Below, one piece after another: positions 1 through 10,830 of a DNA stretch of 64,000 nucleotides. This stretch comes from Blastobasis lacticolella (lineage: Eukaryota; Arthropoda; Insecta; Lepidoptera; Blastobasidae), in NCBI GenBank assembly GCA_905147135.1, contig LR990044.1, forward strand, positions 19,971,622 to 20,035,621, in the 5' to 3' direction. Position 1 is the first letter of the stretch. Each line of letters begins with the position of its first letter. The position numbers and the translations under genes are program-made. The notes under the pieces are model-generated. The model searched no databases and was not told where the DNA came from. It was given only the letters and a program-made list of their open reading frames with translations.

Positions 1-1623
1 GCCTTTATTGTTAAACACCGCGCGACATTTACAAATCCATGCACGTCGCCGCCCAATTCGATTGATCTTCACGACATAGCTCTGCTTAATAGTGCTGGCC
101 CACTTCATTTTCCTTTCTGGACCGGGACCGGGGATTCTAATAACTCACAACTGGTAGGTATCGCATAGTAAAGCGATTGTACCAGAAGTAGGTACGTTTT
201 GATTCGCAATTTCATCCTCAACCAAAAATAATTTATTTAATCTCATCATCGTATCATTCACTTCCGTTGAACTTTCCATATAGTCAGGTTTCTACGACCT
301 TTTTTGAAGTAACCAGTGTCCATGTCATGGTTGAACCTCGCATGGTTGACACTAGTCAGCGTTTAAAAGGCCTGTGTTATGCCAGCTTATTTCATGTGAC
401 AATGCACCTGCGGAGCATTACTTGTAGGTGTTATGGTTGATTGTTGCAATTTTCCATATGGGTTGTCTCGTCATTGATCGTACGTGTAACATACGCAAAT
501 CAAAATCACATAATACCTAATGCCATAATCACCCTGTCCGAAAAGGTTCGTTGCGGCTGTTAAGTATGAAAAGCCCACGTGCCAATATCTTTTTATTGTA
601 CGCACTGACAAACGAGCGGACAGCTAACCTGATGGTAAGCGGTAACTGTTATCCATAACATATACGACTCATGCATTAAAGCAGGCAATAGAAATTGTAA
701 AACCGCAGATGAGGAGATGCCTCTGTGAGGATTAAGATGAAATGCCTCATGTCTGTATTTGCTCCAACTACTTTATCCTTCAAACCGAGCACAAATAATA
801 CAAGCATTGTTGCTTGAGAAATGGATAAGGCGGTGATATTCACCCAGGCGCACTTCTCAGGCTTGACAGACATCCTACCATCTGATAAAACCAATTATCA
901 ATCAAGACCACAACCAAAAATTTCTTTAAGAGTACATCACTATCCAACAATCTCACTCCGCTCGTACCATGGATTGGTGCAATTTATCCCCGGGACGGCG
1001 GTAATCGAGCTGCATCGAGATTTATCCGCTCCCGAAGTGAAGTAATCATCTAAGTGACTTCAGTCAGAATGAGAATGAGAGATTTTTATGAGCACGCACG
1101 GAGGAATTATGTGGGAAACTATACCGACCTGTGGGGCTATTGGCTAACTCAGTTGGAAACTGAATTTGACATTAAAAAATTCTACCCTACGTCATCTACG
1201 TTGGCCACTGTCTATAGCGTCTACCAAATTAGAGTAGTGTAACTTTTTTTTATATCAAATTTCAATAGATCTGGTCAGAATTACTTACTGCGCTGGCTTA
1301 GCGACCCATAATAGATCTTGGACTCCGCCACCAGATATAATGGATTATTGTTACTGTTCGGAATTATTTATTTTGATTTTGTTTTCATTATTGGCATTAA
1401 ATTTTTAAGTATTAGCGACTTGCTTCAGGTGTTCTCGGGGTTTTCTCTATTATCATATATAAGAGAAACCATATAATAAATAAATCTTTCCGAAGAAATT
1501 CTCTAAACGATATTGCAAACCGCAGCACAATCTCCAGCGTGGTTTAGCTGGAATTAGCGAAATTACAGACAGACAGACGCACAAAGCGACATTACTTTAT
1601 ATTTTATGAAACGGCTGCCGGTC
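1..1623. other. Intergenic DNA with an old LINE-like repeat fragment
   Basis: No coding region I can support. Positions about 600-900 contain a degraded repeat: the part from 719 to 900 (phrases such as tgcctcat, ttgttgcttga, ataaggcggtg, tcacccag, caggcttgacag) recurs at about 10,000-10,415 and 10,777-10,830, and the part near 610-665 (cctgatggtaagcggtaa, cataaca) recurs near 49,630-49,670. It is probably the 3-prime part of a LINE. Short ORFs here (for example 821-1045) are read through that repeat and are not genes. Confidence 0.45.
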
Positions 1624-1923
1624 TAGCCATCTTTGACAGCTCCGCTTGCGTGATGCGTATATGGTAGAAAATTTACAGGTTGAAGTTCGACTATTTCTAC
1701 CAAAATCTACATTGACTCTGATTGTGTAGGATCATCTGCCAATCCGCCTCCTTTGTACACCGAAAGTACGTGAATTGTCTATGGACCAAGAATTTCTACC
1801 ACTAACAGCTTATGTCAGATAACGTTAGCTTATGTCAGATAACGTTAGCTTATGTCAAATCTCATACATTTTTTCTACCACAAACGATTGTAGATTAACG
1901 AAACCTCTTGGATAAGGCCGCTG
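1624..1923 (+). repeat. Dispersed repeat family D, copy 1
   Basis: About 300 bp that is clearly homologous to 58567-58843, starting tagccatctttgacagc and ending aaggccgctg. Several tttctacc words are spaced through it. This copy carries an extra tandem unit: a 20-bp unit (agcttatgtcagataacgtt) at 1807-1826 and 1827-1846, followed by a partial third copy, where the other copy has a single version. I see no terminal inverted repeat, poly(A) tail or target duplication, so the class is unknown; a Helitron-like or other rolling-circle origin is possible but not shown. Confidence 0.6.
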
Positions 1924-2438
1924 GTCCGTTTAAAAAGCGAATGTAAATAACACGTTTCATCCTATCTCAGTTGCACGGACGGATTCCATAAAAATAAAAG
2001 CAAAACCCTGTCTTTGCATCGCACAGTCGGAGGAAAAATAAAACAAGTTGCCGTTCCCCGCTAGATAGGATTGCTGTAAAACATCTGCTCTGGACGCGGT
2101 GGAAATGAATGCCTTTGCCCGATTAAAACACAACCGACCTACTTTTTATTGACGTTTTTTTTTAATAACTCAATTTCCGAACGAGCAGCCGGGTTTTACA
2201 GTCAATTAACGCTCACATGTTCAGGGGAGACAGCGCGGTTTTCCTGCCAAAATCAAATTTTAAAAATGAAAAGCAAATGGCGCGCTCTAGGTGCCAGGCT
2301 AATGGCGCGTAAAATGAAATCGTTCACGTAGAAATATTCGGCGGGAATTCAATATCTTGTTGCGGGGTAAACATTCCATTTCCCCAGCGGTTCTTACTAT
2401 GTGGCCCGAGGTATGAGCGGTAGGCACGTTCAAACTAA
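1924..2438. other. Intergenic, no recognised content
   Basis: No gene or recognised repeat. The ORF at 2149-2331 has no recognisable features and I do not accept it. Confidence 0.4.
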
Positions 2439-2698
2439 TGCGCTTACTACACATTCCTAAATTCGGTAACTAATTCAGAAACATAATTCGTGAGAGCAAA
2501 TCAAAGTGGAATGTATTCCTCATAGAATAAGGTCCATTTTTGTATCACTTATATTAAGTCACGCGTAGCTCCGCTTTTCAAAAATTCTAGGTACAAAAAT
2601 GAACCTTATTATATGAGCAATACATTTCACTTTGATTTGCTCTCACGCTTTTCGTTCCTGAATTCAGTCACTGAATTTAGGAATGTGTAATAAGCGCA
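2439..2698. mobile_element. Foldback (MITE-like) element, copy 1
   Basis: An inverted repeat about 260 bp long. Both ends begin tgcgctta and can be followed inward through cacattcctaaattc and gagagcaaatcaaagtgga to gtacaaaaatg around a loop at about 2567-2590. Arms are roughly 110-130 bp with scattered mismatches. The core is shared with 4824-4996 and partly with 59690-59830. There is no coding capacity, as expected for a non-autonomous DNA transposon. A target duplication is not clear, and homology with copy 2 continues a little past the right end (cctaaa), so the true right end may be slightly outside. Confidence 0.75.
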
Positions 2699-4823
2699 AG
2701 TACCTAAAATGTATATCGTCATTCGCGTAAATATAGACTGTGATGGCGCCATAGGTTGTATTACGTTATCGAGTACAAGAAAAATTCCACTTTGTAACGA
2801 CAGCAGACGTTCATCAGCCTCACAAAACGATGATCTGTCCGTGATTACAAATTTTGTCTGATTACAAATTTTAGTTTCCCAATATTCGACTTTTCGTAGC
2901 GATAGTACTTACATATCCTCTTGTGGAATCTGAAACAGTTTATCAACAATCGATAGATCCATGAACTGTTTTCCCAAAAATCGATAGATCCATGAATTGT
3001 TCGTCAGCGGAACAGTTAGTCAGTTAATGTTTCACCAACACAATCGTTGGACCATTAACTTTAAATCCACAGAACATTTGCCCCATTAACTATTCGTCAA
3101 ATTAATTATTCGCCAACGAACGTTTCGCCCATTATCATTTATTGAGACTAAGCATTAAGTACGTCCAACAAAAGGAAAGAAAGATTGTAATCAAACAACT
3201 TCGTTAATGTATGCATGTCGCAAAACGCATCAAAGACAAGATATTTATTTTGAGTTAAATCATTAAAAATTTCTTACAACAATAAAACCTTTTACTTTTG
3301 TTAGCAATACCTTTACTTGCATAATTATATAATCAAATTAATTATTCCTTCAAAAATATTTTGTAAATAGCAATATATTAATTAGTTAACTTAAATCATT
3401 AACCAAATTAACAAGGAGGACCGGCAAAAATGTGGGTTCTATAGTAAAAAGAACTGGTCGCCCTCACATCCTCTTGGCAGTTTCGCTTTTCAACCACACT
3501 TTAGTCACCAAAAAAAAAGTATACTTGCATGCAGCTTGTTTCGCGACGACGAAAAAACTTACTTAGAAACAAAGGTATTTTCGATTAATTTGATGTTTTA
3601 TTAGGACCAGCAACAAACGTTCTGGGAATCAACTTATCTGTCAACGTAAACCATTTTGATTCAAACAGGATAAGGTTGAATTTGTTCCTGCCACAGTTCA
3701 GTATTGAGCGAACTGTTTTGACAGCTTGATGTTTATAATAAGTTACTTTTAGATATTGAGGAGACTTTAGAATAATAGAGAGACTTTAGTATTTAAGTAG
3801 CAGATGGGATTCATGGGCCCCGGTTAGTTACAATATTTTAGCTCCTAGAAATATAGCACAAATATGCTAATGAAGGTAATGTATTTAGGATATTCTGGAT
3901 CCAGGAATACCTGGATGAGCTCGCTTAACTTCCCTTTGTTTTCCGTTAGATTTTTGACTTTTGAAAAGAGATTAATTAACGTAATCCTAATTAAATAAAT
4001 ACTTTTTCATTTTCATTTTCATTTTCGGGAAAGGAAACTAAAACTACCTTATAAAAACCGTGTGGTGTCCGGCAGAGTAGAATCTAGCTCCAGTCCTTTA
4101 AACCTCAGAATCAGACATAGAAATAGAAATCTTTAATTGTATGACACTGACAATAATTTCTTATTAAGTGTTGCCCATTTCGGACGTACAATATTCTAGG
4201 TATAGTACATACTAGGACGGGACCTCCGTGGACCAGAAAATGGGCAGCATAATTATCTATCGTGTGTTTCCAACACTGTTATCTATGTGAGAACACTCTA
4301 TAAATGCAGAGCTCCAGTAGTGTAGAAGTGCAGAAATTGTGATGTGCTGTAAGAAAAATATCACTAGCAAATTTTTTCCAGATGACTTTGCTCAGAAACT
4401 TTTATCAGGCGCTTTGTCAATCAATACCGCGAAACGCAGTACTTTACACCAACCCCATGCCAAGAAGACGTCTCTAGCAATTTTCCTATACATTATTTAA
4501 ATTTCCGATAAAGAAAATCTGATAGAATGATTACATTTGTTAGCTTCTTCGTCGCAACTCACTTCAATCAGTAAACACAGGTCACTTAGGAATGCTTTTA
4601 TCGCACTGGTATTGAATTTCTCTTCGATCTATATCTACTAATTTACAAAGAGGAAAAGTTTGATATTTATAAGTTTGTATGTTTGTTTGTATATTCGGGA
4701 TACCTAATTTTTGAAACTACTAGACCGATTTTGGCAATTTCAGATCGCCGCAAAATACTAGCAGCGACTAGACAACTCACAGTTTAGTCGCGGAAAAGTA
4801 AGTAACGTAAAAGTAAGTAAACT
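2699..4823. other. A+T-rich intergenic DNA with small repeats
   Basis: No gene seen. Contents: a direct repeat of 22 bp (atcgatagatccatgaa then tgtt) at 2949-2970 and 2980-3001; a LINE 3-prime-like piece at about 3915-4020 (gcttaactt...ccgttagatttttgac...aatcctaatt), also present at 54863-54960; and a broken SINE-like family C copy at about 4055-4250, whose first 25 bp (cgtgtggtgtccggcagag) and an inner part (ccagaaaatgggcagca) are separated by unrelated sequence. Confidence 0.5.
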
Positions 4824-4996
4824 AAAAAGCATGAGAGCAAATCAAAGTGGAGTGTATTGCTCATAGAATAAGGTCCATTTTTGTATCACTTATATATTAA
4901 GTCTCGCGTCGCTCCGCTTTTCAAAATTCCGAGATACAAAAATGGACCTTATTCTATGAGCAATACACTCCACTTTGATTTGCTCTCACGCTTTTT
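4824..4996. mobile_element. Foldback (MITE-like) element, copy 2
   Basis: Positions 4833-4887 and 4933-4987 are a perfect 55-bp inverted repeat. The match continues outward with one mismatch to 4824 and 4996, giving 64-bp arms. The loop 4888-4932 (tcgcgtcgctccgctttt) resembles the loop of copy 1. To the right the outer part of the family continues (tcactgaatttaggaatgtg, to about 5034), but the corresponding left outer part is missing, so this copy is truncated or rearranged on the left. Confidence 0.8.
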
Positions 4997-5545
4997 GTTT
5001 CTGAATACAGTCACTGAATTTAGGAATGTGTAATAAGCGCATAAGTCCTAAATGCTATACAACTCTTCGGTCTCTTTCGCAAGTAGAACACACCGTCTTC
5101 GTTTATGTTTATAATCTCTTTCAAGATTAAATACCTATGAATTATGTTAGCAATACCACGTACGTTAGTAGTACGCCACAAACTGGAACTAAAGTGTCGT
5201 CAATGTGAAATGTCATTGTTGTCGACGACAGCGCCGCCGTCACCGGATCTGCCAGCTTAATTAAATTGGTACTAATTTAATTTTGAAATTAACAATATTT
5301 AAATTACTTTAAGTCATGTGACATTGTTTCTTTTGAAAGTTAACGTCGGCATTCACTGAAACGGTAATTAATTATTCCGAAAGTTGTTCGCAATTCAAAA
5401 AAGTTTTGGCGATTTATAAATATTCATGAGATTACGAGTACAACCACGTTTATTTTGTTACTTGTTTACGAAATCACACATTATTTGGACAGGAATAAGC
5501 TTTTATCAATTAAATATTTTATTTACTGTGACATGAGCTCCCAGC
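4997..5545. other. Intergenic, mostly unassigned
   Basis: The first 40 bp are the outer right arm of the preceding foldback element. The rest shows no gene and no repeat that I recognise. Confidence 0.4.
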
Positions 5546-5821
5546 GTGTCCGGCAGATGGCCGTGTGGTGTCCGGCAGAGTAGAATAGCACCAACCTCTT
5601 ACACTCATGGGTGTCGTACAAGGCGACTAATGTTTTCGAGGCAAAAGATCAAGAGTCTCCGTAGTCTGGAAAATGGGCAGCAATATTTTCCATTATTATA
5701 TTTAAACACTGCGATCTCCAACCCGCCTGCCAAGCGTGGAGATTATGGCAATAACCTCCACTTTCGTGGGAGAGGCCCTAAGTCCTGCAGTGGACTGTTA
5801 CGGGCTGTGATGATAATGATG
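5546..5821 (+). mobile_element. SINE-like retroposon family C, copy 1
   Basis: A 276-bp insertion flanked by a perfect 13-bp direct repeat, atgagctcccagc, at 5533-5545 and 5822-5834. The body runs from gtgtggtgtccggcagag through ggcaataacctcc to gggctgtgatgat and ends in a (GAT)n-like tail. The same unit occurs at 16206, 17398, 19146, 21518, 23491, 39529 and 55760 and in pieces elsewhere. A simple-sequence tail and 12-14 bp target duplications point to target-primed retroposition. I see no convincing tRNA-type A and B boxes, so it could instead be the 3-prime part of a LINE. Confidence 0.85.
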
Positions 5822-6140
5822 ATGAGCTCCCAGCAACAGTACTTTCTTTGTTCTATCTCTATCTCTCTGTAGCCGGTCCCTCATGACTGAGGATCGTGGT
5901 CTGATGAGCACAGCTTCGAGCGCGCCTATCTATCTCCAGCCTCACCGCGTCGCAGAATCTGTTGGATGGCGCAACTTTCAACTGATCGGTCTATCTAGAT
6001 GGTGACCGTCCTCTTAACCTTTTGTTCTATCTACTATAAGATATGACCTCCTTCAGAATGCATGTTAGAGGTCTCGTTAAATGATTGTAAAAGTATGTAA
6101 TAGAAAAGTAAGATATGTAAAAGATTGGTGAAGCCTTAGT
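5822..6140. other. Intergenic, no recognised content
   Basis: After the 13-bp target duplication, nothing recognisable. The segment separates a family C insertion from a LINE 3-prime fragment. Confidence 0.35.
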
Positions 6141-6510
6141 GGTTCAATCTTTTTTTTTATGTAATTCGGTAGGCAAACAGGCAAGCCTGATGGAAAGTGG
6201 TCACCACTGCCTATAGACATTAGCAACACCATGAGTATCGCCAATGCGTTGCCCACCTCTATAACACGTTGCTCTGGCAGCAAAAAGGCAAATGCCACTC
6301 CACTGCCAAAGCCACGGTTCCCCAAATCCCCCCCCATAGAGCACTGGAAACCATACTCAGCGGCAGAAACACAATACTATTTAAAAGAGTATTGTTTAGC
6401 TGCGATATTCTGTAAGGTGGAGGTACTTCCCCAGTTGGGCGGCTCCAATTCGAACGAGAACCCCGCTATGCCCTACCTCTCTTCATTGATGACGATAACA
6501 ACTTTCTAAC
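6141..6510 (-). repeat. LINE 3-prime fragment (truncated copy)
   Basis: Starts with a T run (a poly(A) tail read on the - strand), then caaacaggcaag, ctgatggaaagtggtcacc, tagcaacacc, atcgccaatgcgttgccc. The same end occurs at 22551-22680 and 38290-38545 and closely resembles the 3-prime end of the intact LINE at 43150. On the - strand the codons near the end read like that LINE family C-terminus. It is 5-prime truncated and not coding. Confidence 0.7.
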
Positions 6511-7119
6511 AAGATGCCCGTTTGTCTGATTGTCTACTAAATGACATAAAAATATCAGTACTAGGTAATTAATTGAAGTAAATGCAGCGCGGTAGGACGC
6601 CGGTTACTCGACGTCATATACACCATACCTGCCAAGGTTATTAATTAAAAGGAGTGGTCATAAGTCATGTCGCTTCGGAGGTTCCTTAGGCGGCTCGAAA
6701 CTCCTGCATTAATCATATGGGTGGGACGAATGAAAAATAAATGGGTTACGGAGGCCGTGGAGGTAATTGGGTTACGATTCTTAAACATAACAATTGCCTT
6801 CTTATTACATTGTCAATTTATCATCATCATCGTATCAGTCGGAAGACGCTGGCACAGGCCTCCCCCAGAGATCTCCACAGGGGTCGGTCCTGTGCCACTT
6901 GCATTCAGCCGTACCTGCGAACTTTACCAGGTCGTTGGTCCACTTTGCGGGAGGTCTACCCACGCTGCTTCTTCCAGTACATAGTTGCCACTCGAGAACT
7001 TTACTGCCTCATCGGCCATCTGTTCTACCCACAATAACCCTTAATTTGTGTTAACTGCATAGGACAATCTACCGACAGCACATGGCTAAGCGAATTATAC
7101 CGAGTATACTAATGTAGCA
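6511..7119 (-). repeat. RTE-like LINE 3-prime fragment
   Basis: From about 6815 to 7045 the sequence begins with catcatcat and contains ctttaccaggtcgttggtccac, gggaggtctacccacgctgc. The same phrases occur at 42098-42265. A trinucleotide tail on the opposite strand is typical of RTE-type LINE 3-prime ends in Lepidoptera. Three overlapping short ORFs here are accidental. The part 6511-6814 is unassigned. Confidence 0.55.
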
Positions 7120-7482
7120 GTACGGAAAGTCGGTGGCTGAGTGGTTAATGTATCCGACTCGTAAGCGAGAGGTACCGGGTTCTTATCCCACTGCGGCCAT
7201 GTACCAATAACTCTTTTCTTATGTACTGGTCTGGTTGTCTGGTTAGTTGAATGCTAACTTACGGTGAGCGAAAACATCGTGATGAAACTTGCACATTCAG
7301 GCGACTGAATATATAACCATGATCTAATCTGGTCAGCTTCCCCTGGTAGCAGGGTCACGGAGATCAGATAACAGTTGTTCCAACGTAATTATCTGACCTG
7401 CCAAGTCTTGGACCACGGTCGGCGGACCCCGGGCCATCAAGCGCCAGAGCACAAGATACATTAACGCCAAGATGATTACTTT
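7120..7482 (+). mobile_element. tRNA-derived SINE family B, near full length
   Basis: The head (7125-7200) is tRNA-like: ggctgagtggttaatg as A box, then actcgtaagcgagaggtacc and a B box gggttcttatccc, ending in gcggcca. The body continues with atgtac, aacatcgtgatgaaac, tgcacattcag, gtagcagggtcacgga, and ends acattaacgccaagatga. At least fifteen copies or pieces occur in this window on both strands. It is the most abundant family here and would be transcribed from its internal pol III promoter. Confidence 0.85.
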
Positions 7483-8182
7483 ATAGGTATAATATTGTAG
7501 CCGTTACTCAATACTAATTTGATGCAGATGATTTACAGCAATGTAAGGGCTATACAGCGCTGCAGGGCGCTGTTACTCGACGCTATAAACTCCGTAATAA
7601 AGCCCGTATTGGCGCGATGATATGACATAAAGTGAATTATAGGAGCTGTAGCGAAGTGTGGGCGTCATACCAGTTTATGGGCCATGATAGATATGGGGGA
7701 CGCAGGTATGGAGTCAACATTATTATGTTGCCATCGAAATATTTTGCGTGAGAATAGATTTCTTCTCCGATAGAAGAAAGGGGAGAGGGGCGAGCGTTGT
7801 CAGAGACATCGTTCATTCGTTTGATCGAAAGTCCCGGAAGGAGTGTAGATTTAACTGTTTATATGACAGAATAACATTGTCACTTGCGAGATTAAGGCTT
7901 AATTTATGTACTATTGATATTCGTACTTGAAGTAAAGACAAAGACAGTGTGCAAGGGGGTAAAATTAGATTCTCTTGTATGAATAGAGGTCACAAGGTTT
8001 GGGGTTAGGAACCAATGGTACCTATGGATCTAATTATGTACAATACAAGATAATAAGCCCATTATAACTAATGTTTGAATTGGCTGAAAGATGGGAGTTA
8101 TCCCTTAGACCCAAATCAATAATTCTTGCCCCGTCGTGAACACCTTAATTTCATTAAAGAAAATTTGCTTCATGAATAAATA
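7483..8182. other. Intergenic, no recognised content
   Basis: No gene or repeat that I recognise. The ORF at 7748-7930 has no features that support it. Confidence 0.35.
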
Positions 8183-8436
8183 AATAAATAAATAATCGTG
8201 GACAAATTCACACAGCGCCATCTAGCCCCAAAGTAAGCAAAGCTTGTGTTATGGGTGCTAGATAACTGATAAACTACTTATATACTTTTAAATACATACT
8301 TATTATACATAGAACACCCAGACCCGTAACAGAAATTAAAATTCATCATTTCAATTTCTGCCCGGCCGGGAATCGAACCCGGGACCTCTTGCGTGGCAGA
8401 CCGGCATGTTGACCACTGAACGACTCAGGTCGTCGC
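8183..8436 (-). mobile_element. tRNA-derived SINE family A
   Basis: On the - strand it begins with a tRNA-like head (8370-8434: cctgagtcgttcagtgg, cacgcaagaggtcccgggttcgattccc), followed by gaaattttaatttctgttacgggtct, a middle A+T-rich part, caagctttgcttactttggggctagatgg, and a tail of TTTA repeats. Other copies are at 10058-10325, 13393-13582, 40238-40350 and pieces at 18180-18260 and 51880-52020. The head is not a working tRNA gene; it is the internal promoter region of the SINE. Confidence 0.85.
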
Positions 8437-9047
8437 AATGAATCTTGTTAACAACAGCACAGGAATCTTATAAATAAGATGCTGATAATAATGGGTTAGT
8501 GTCTACCTTGTTTCATCACTGTCACAAAATTAGGTCATCTTATCCAAATGAATCAAAGTTGTCAACCAATACTAAAGCGGATTTACAGCAAAATCCCTTT
8601 AAGCCAACTCTTCCGCCTCCATACCTACATTTCCTTCCAACCAAAACCACTTATGACAACGTAATAGGGTTTACTAAACTAGATTTACGATCTCACTGCC
8701 TTTACCGATCTAAATTAGATTCTGCATGAAAAATCCTCACTCCGGAGCTTTACTTTACTACCATTCTCTTTAAAAGTTTAAACAAAGGATGAAAGGGAAG
8801 GACATGATATATGAAAGGCAATGAGGATGAATAAGGGGCAACGAGAGTGGATCTCCGCTCGTGATTATATGAAAGCCTCACTCAATCTCGGTACCGCAAC
8901 CTTGCCCTTTATTACGCGATAACGCGTTTCATACTCTCCGGGCTGTTATAATGACCAGGGGTGTAAAAAGGCCACATTAGCGTTTCTATGAGTCATCTTA
9001 ATTTGTCACAAACTAATCTCAGTAATTCAGGTTTATTGCATAATCAA
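8437..9047. other. Intergenic, no recognised content
   Basis: No gene, tRNA or repeat that I recognise. The ORF 8499-8729 is composition driven. Confidence 0.35.
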
Positions 9048-9304
9048 GTAGAGCTCGTCTAGTCTAAGATGACGCGCCCCACTACTTAGTTAATTGATTT
9101 CGATGTGTGAGTGCAAATATTGATAACGACACTTCATCTGTGTGGGAGCCAATGAACGACGCGTGCTCCTACGTTTGAATCTCACCGGCAACTGAATGAC
9201 CAATTACAACGGCATTTGTATATGTATTGCGTCCATATTTTAAACTTGCTTGTGTGCGGTAATGCGATAGTGGGGCGCGTCATTTTAGATTAGACGAGCT
9301 CTAC
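9048..9304. mobile_element. MITE-like element with 37-bp terminal inverted repeats
   Basis: Positions 9048-9084 and 9268-9304 are inverted repeats of 37 bp with two mismatches, both starting gtagagctcgtcta and ending gcgccccacta. The 183-bp interior has no coding capacity. No clear target duplication is visible. Size and structure match a non-autonomous DNA transposon; the superfamily cannot be decided from this copy. Confidence 0.7.
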
Positions 9305-9676
9305 ATTGATGGCAGTAGTACAGATACACAGCAATATAGAGATGAGTTATATAAACATAATTTGTACTTAAGTAGGTATGTGACATTGCACTAATTTGCA
9401 TTTGTAATCTGCAGCGATGCTGTTGATATTGGCGTGACAATTCAAAATGGCGTCGCTTAGTTCCGGTATTGGCCACCGGATCAGATAAGTTTGGGGCACT
9501 CTAATGGGAAACATAATTATGGATCGCTAATGTGGCATTTTTATGATGGTGATGCTATAAAGACTTACAAAAAGAACACATCAGCCGCTAGTAAACTTTT
9601 AAACCTCACAATTTCCGAATTCAAAGAGCACTATTTTACTGAGAATCCTTAAGCTAAATATAAAATATAAAAATAA

Positions 9677-9887
9677 TCATCTTGGCGTTAATGTCCCGGT
9701 TGTGCTCTCGCGCACGAGGGCCTGGGGACCACCTTGACCATGATCGAGGATTTGGCAGGTCAGGAAATTACAGTGGAGCGACTGCCATCTGACCTCCATG
9801 ACCCTGCTATCAGGGGAACCTGCCCAGATTGGATCATGGTTACACATCCAGTCGCACATTCAGGCGACTGGATGTGTAACCATGATC
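9677..9887 (-). mobile_element. Truncated SINE B ending in a foldback
   Basis: A - strand SINE B copy covering its 3-prime half (from atcttggcgttaatgtccc to ggatcatggttacac). It is then followed by an inverted copy of its own last 24 bp: 9832-9855 and 9864-9887 are perfect complements separated by 8 bp. This could come from template switching or twin priming during insertion. The tRNA head is absent. Confidence 0.75.
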
Positions 9888-10057
9888 TTTCTTGAATAAC
9901 TCCATGTTGTACTCTTTAGGGAAAACCTCTCCAGGTTGTTCATTCCACAACCTTAGTGTGCGTAGGAGAGTTTCTTTGGAACCGTACAGTTCACGACCAT
10001 TTTAAATGTAATATGTAATGCCTCATAGCCGTAATTTCTCTGGCTACCTTATCCTAA

Positions 10058-10325
10058 GACGACCTGAGTGGTTCAGTGGGCGACATGCAAGTCAGCCACG
10101 CAAGAGGTCCCGGGTTCGATTCCCGGCTGGGCAGAAATTTAAATGATGAATTTTAATTTCTGTTACGGGTCTAGGTGTTCTATGTATAATAAGTATGTAT
10201 TTAAAAATATATATAAGTAGTATATCAGTCAGCTAGCACCCATAGCACAAGCTTTGCTTAGTTTGGGGCTAGATGGCGCTGTGTGAATTTGTCCACGAAT
10301 ATTTTATTATTTATTTATTATTTAT
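10058..10325 (+). mobile_element. tRNA-derived SINE family A, full length
   Basis: The tRNA-like head is at 10062-10134 (gacctgagtggttcagtggg A box; ggtcccgggttcgattccc B box). The body and an (ATTT)n tail run to about 10325. This copy interrupts an older repeat; ttatcc precedes it and ttatcct follows it, which fits a short target duplication. Confidence 0.85.
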
Positions 10326-10410
10326 TTATCCTTTAAACCGGTACACAACAATGCAATTATTGTTGCTTGACGGCAGAAATAGATAAGGCGGTGGTACTCA
10401 CCCAGGTGGA

Positions 10411-10770
10411 AGGTGGAATGAGTGCGTCGGTAGCCGGTTGGTTGAGTATTTAACTCGTAAGCGAGAGGTACCGGGTAAGAATCCCCGCTGCGGCCTTGTA
10501 CCAATGACTATTTTCTGAGTTATGTACATTAGTTGAACACTAACCGATGCTATTACGATGAGGCAAAACATCGTGATGAAAACTGCAAATTCAGGCAAAC
10601 TGAATGATCTAATCTGGTCAGGTTCCCCTGGTAGCAGGGTCACGGAGGTCAGATGGTAGTCGCTCCACTGTAATAACCTGATCGCCAAATCCTGGATCAT
10701 GGTCAAGGCGGACCCCGCGCCCTCGTTTTCGAGAGCACAACCGGGACATTAACACCAAGATGATTATTTT
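10411..10770 (+). mobile_element. tRNA-derived SINE family B, full length
   Basis: Head at about 10424-10500 (gccggttggttgag, actcgtaagcgagaggtacc, ccgctgcggcc), body as in other B copies, ending cattaacaccaagatgatta. The sequences tactcacccaggtgga (10396-10411) and tactcacccagaagga (about 10776-10791) flank it as an imperfect 16-bp target duplication, placing this insertion inside the older repeat. Confidence 0.85.
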
Positions 10771-10830
10771 TATTTACTCACCCAGAAGGAATCCTCAGGC
10801 TTGACAGAGTCCTACCACCTAACATATCTC

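Larger units (their letters stand above)
9990..10830 (+). repeat. LINE-like repeat split by two SINE insertions
   Basis: Pieces 9990-10057, 10326-10410 and 10771-10830 are successive parts of one repeat also seen uninterrupted at about 719-900 (gcctcat...ttatcc, ttaaaccg...ttgttgcttga...ataaggcggtg, tcacccag...caggcttgacag...cctacca). A SINE A sits between the first two pieces and a SINE B between the last two. The junctions show short repeated target sequence: ttatcct around SINE A and tactcacccag around SINE B. Confidence 0.7.

Noticed and set aside
5546..5872. 108-codon + strand ORF
   Set aside because: Lies within the family C retroposon; the same frame is broken in other copies.
10062..10134. 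tRNA gene-like sequence with A and B boxes
   Set aside because: It is the head of SINE A; the same head followed by the same body occurs at several other places, and the cloverleaf is imperfect.
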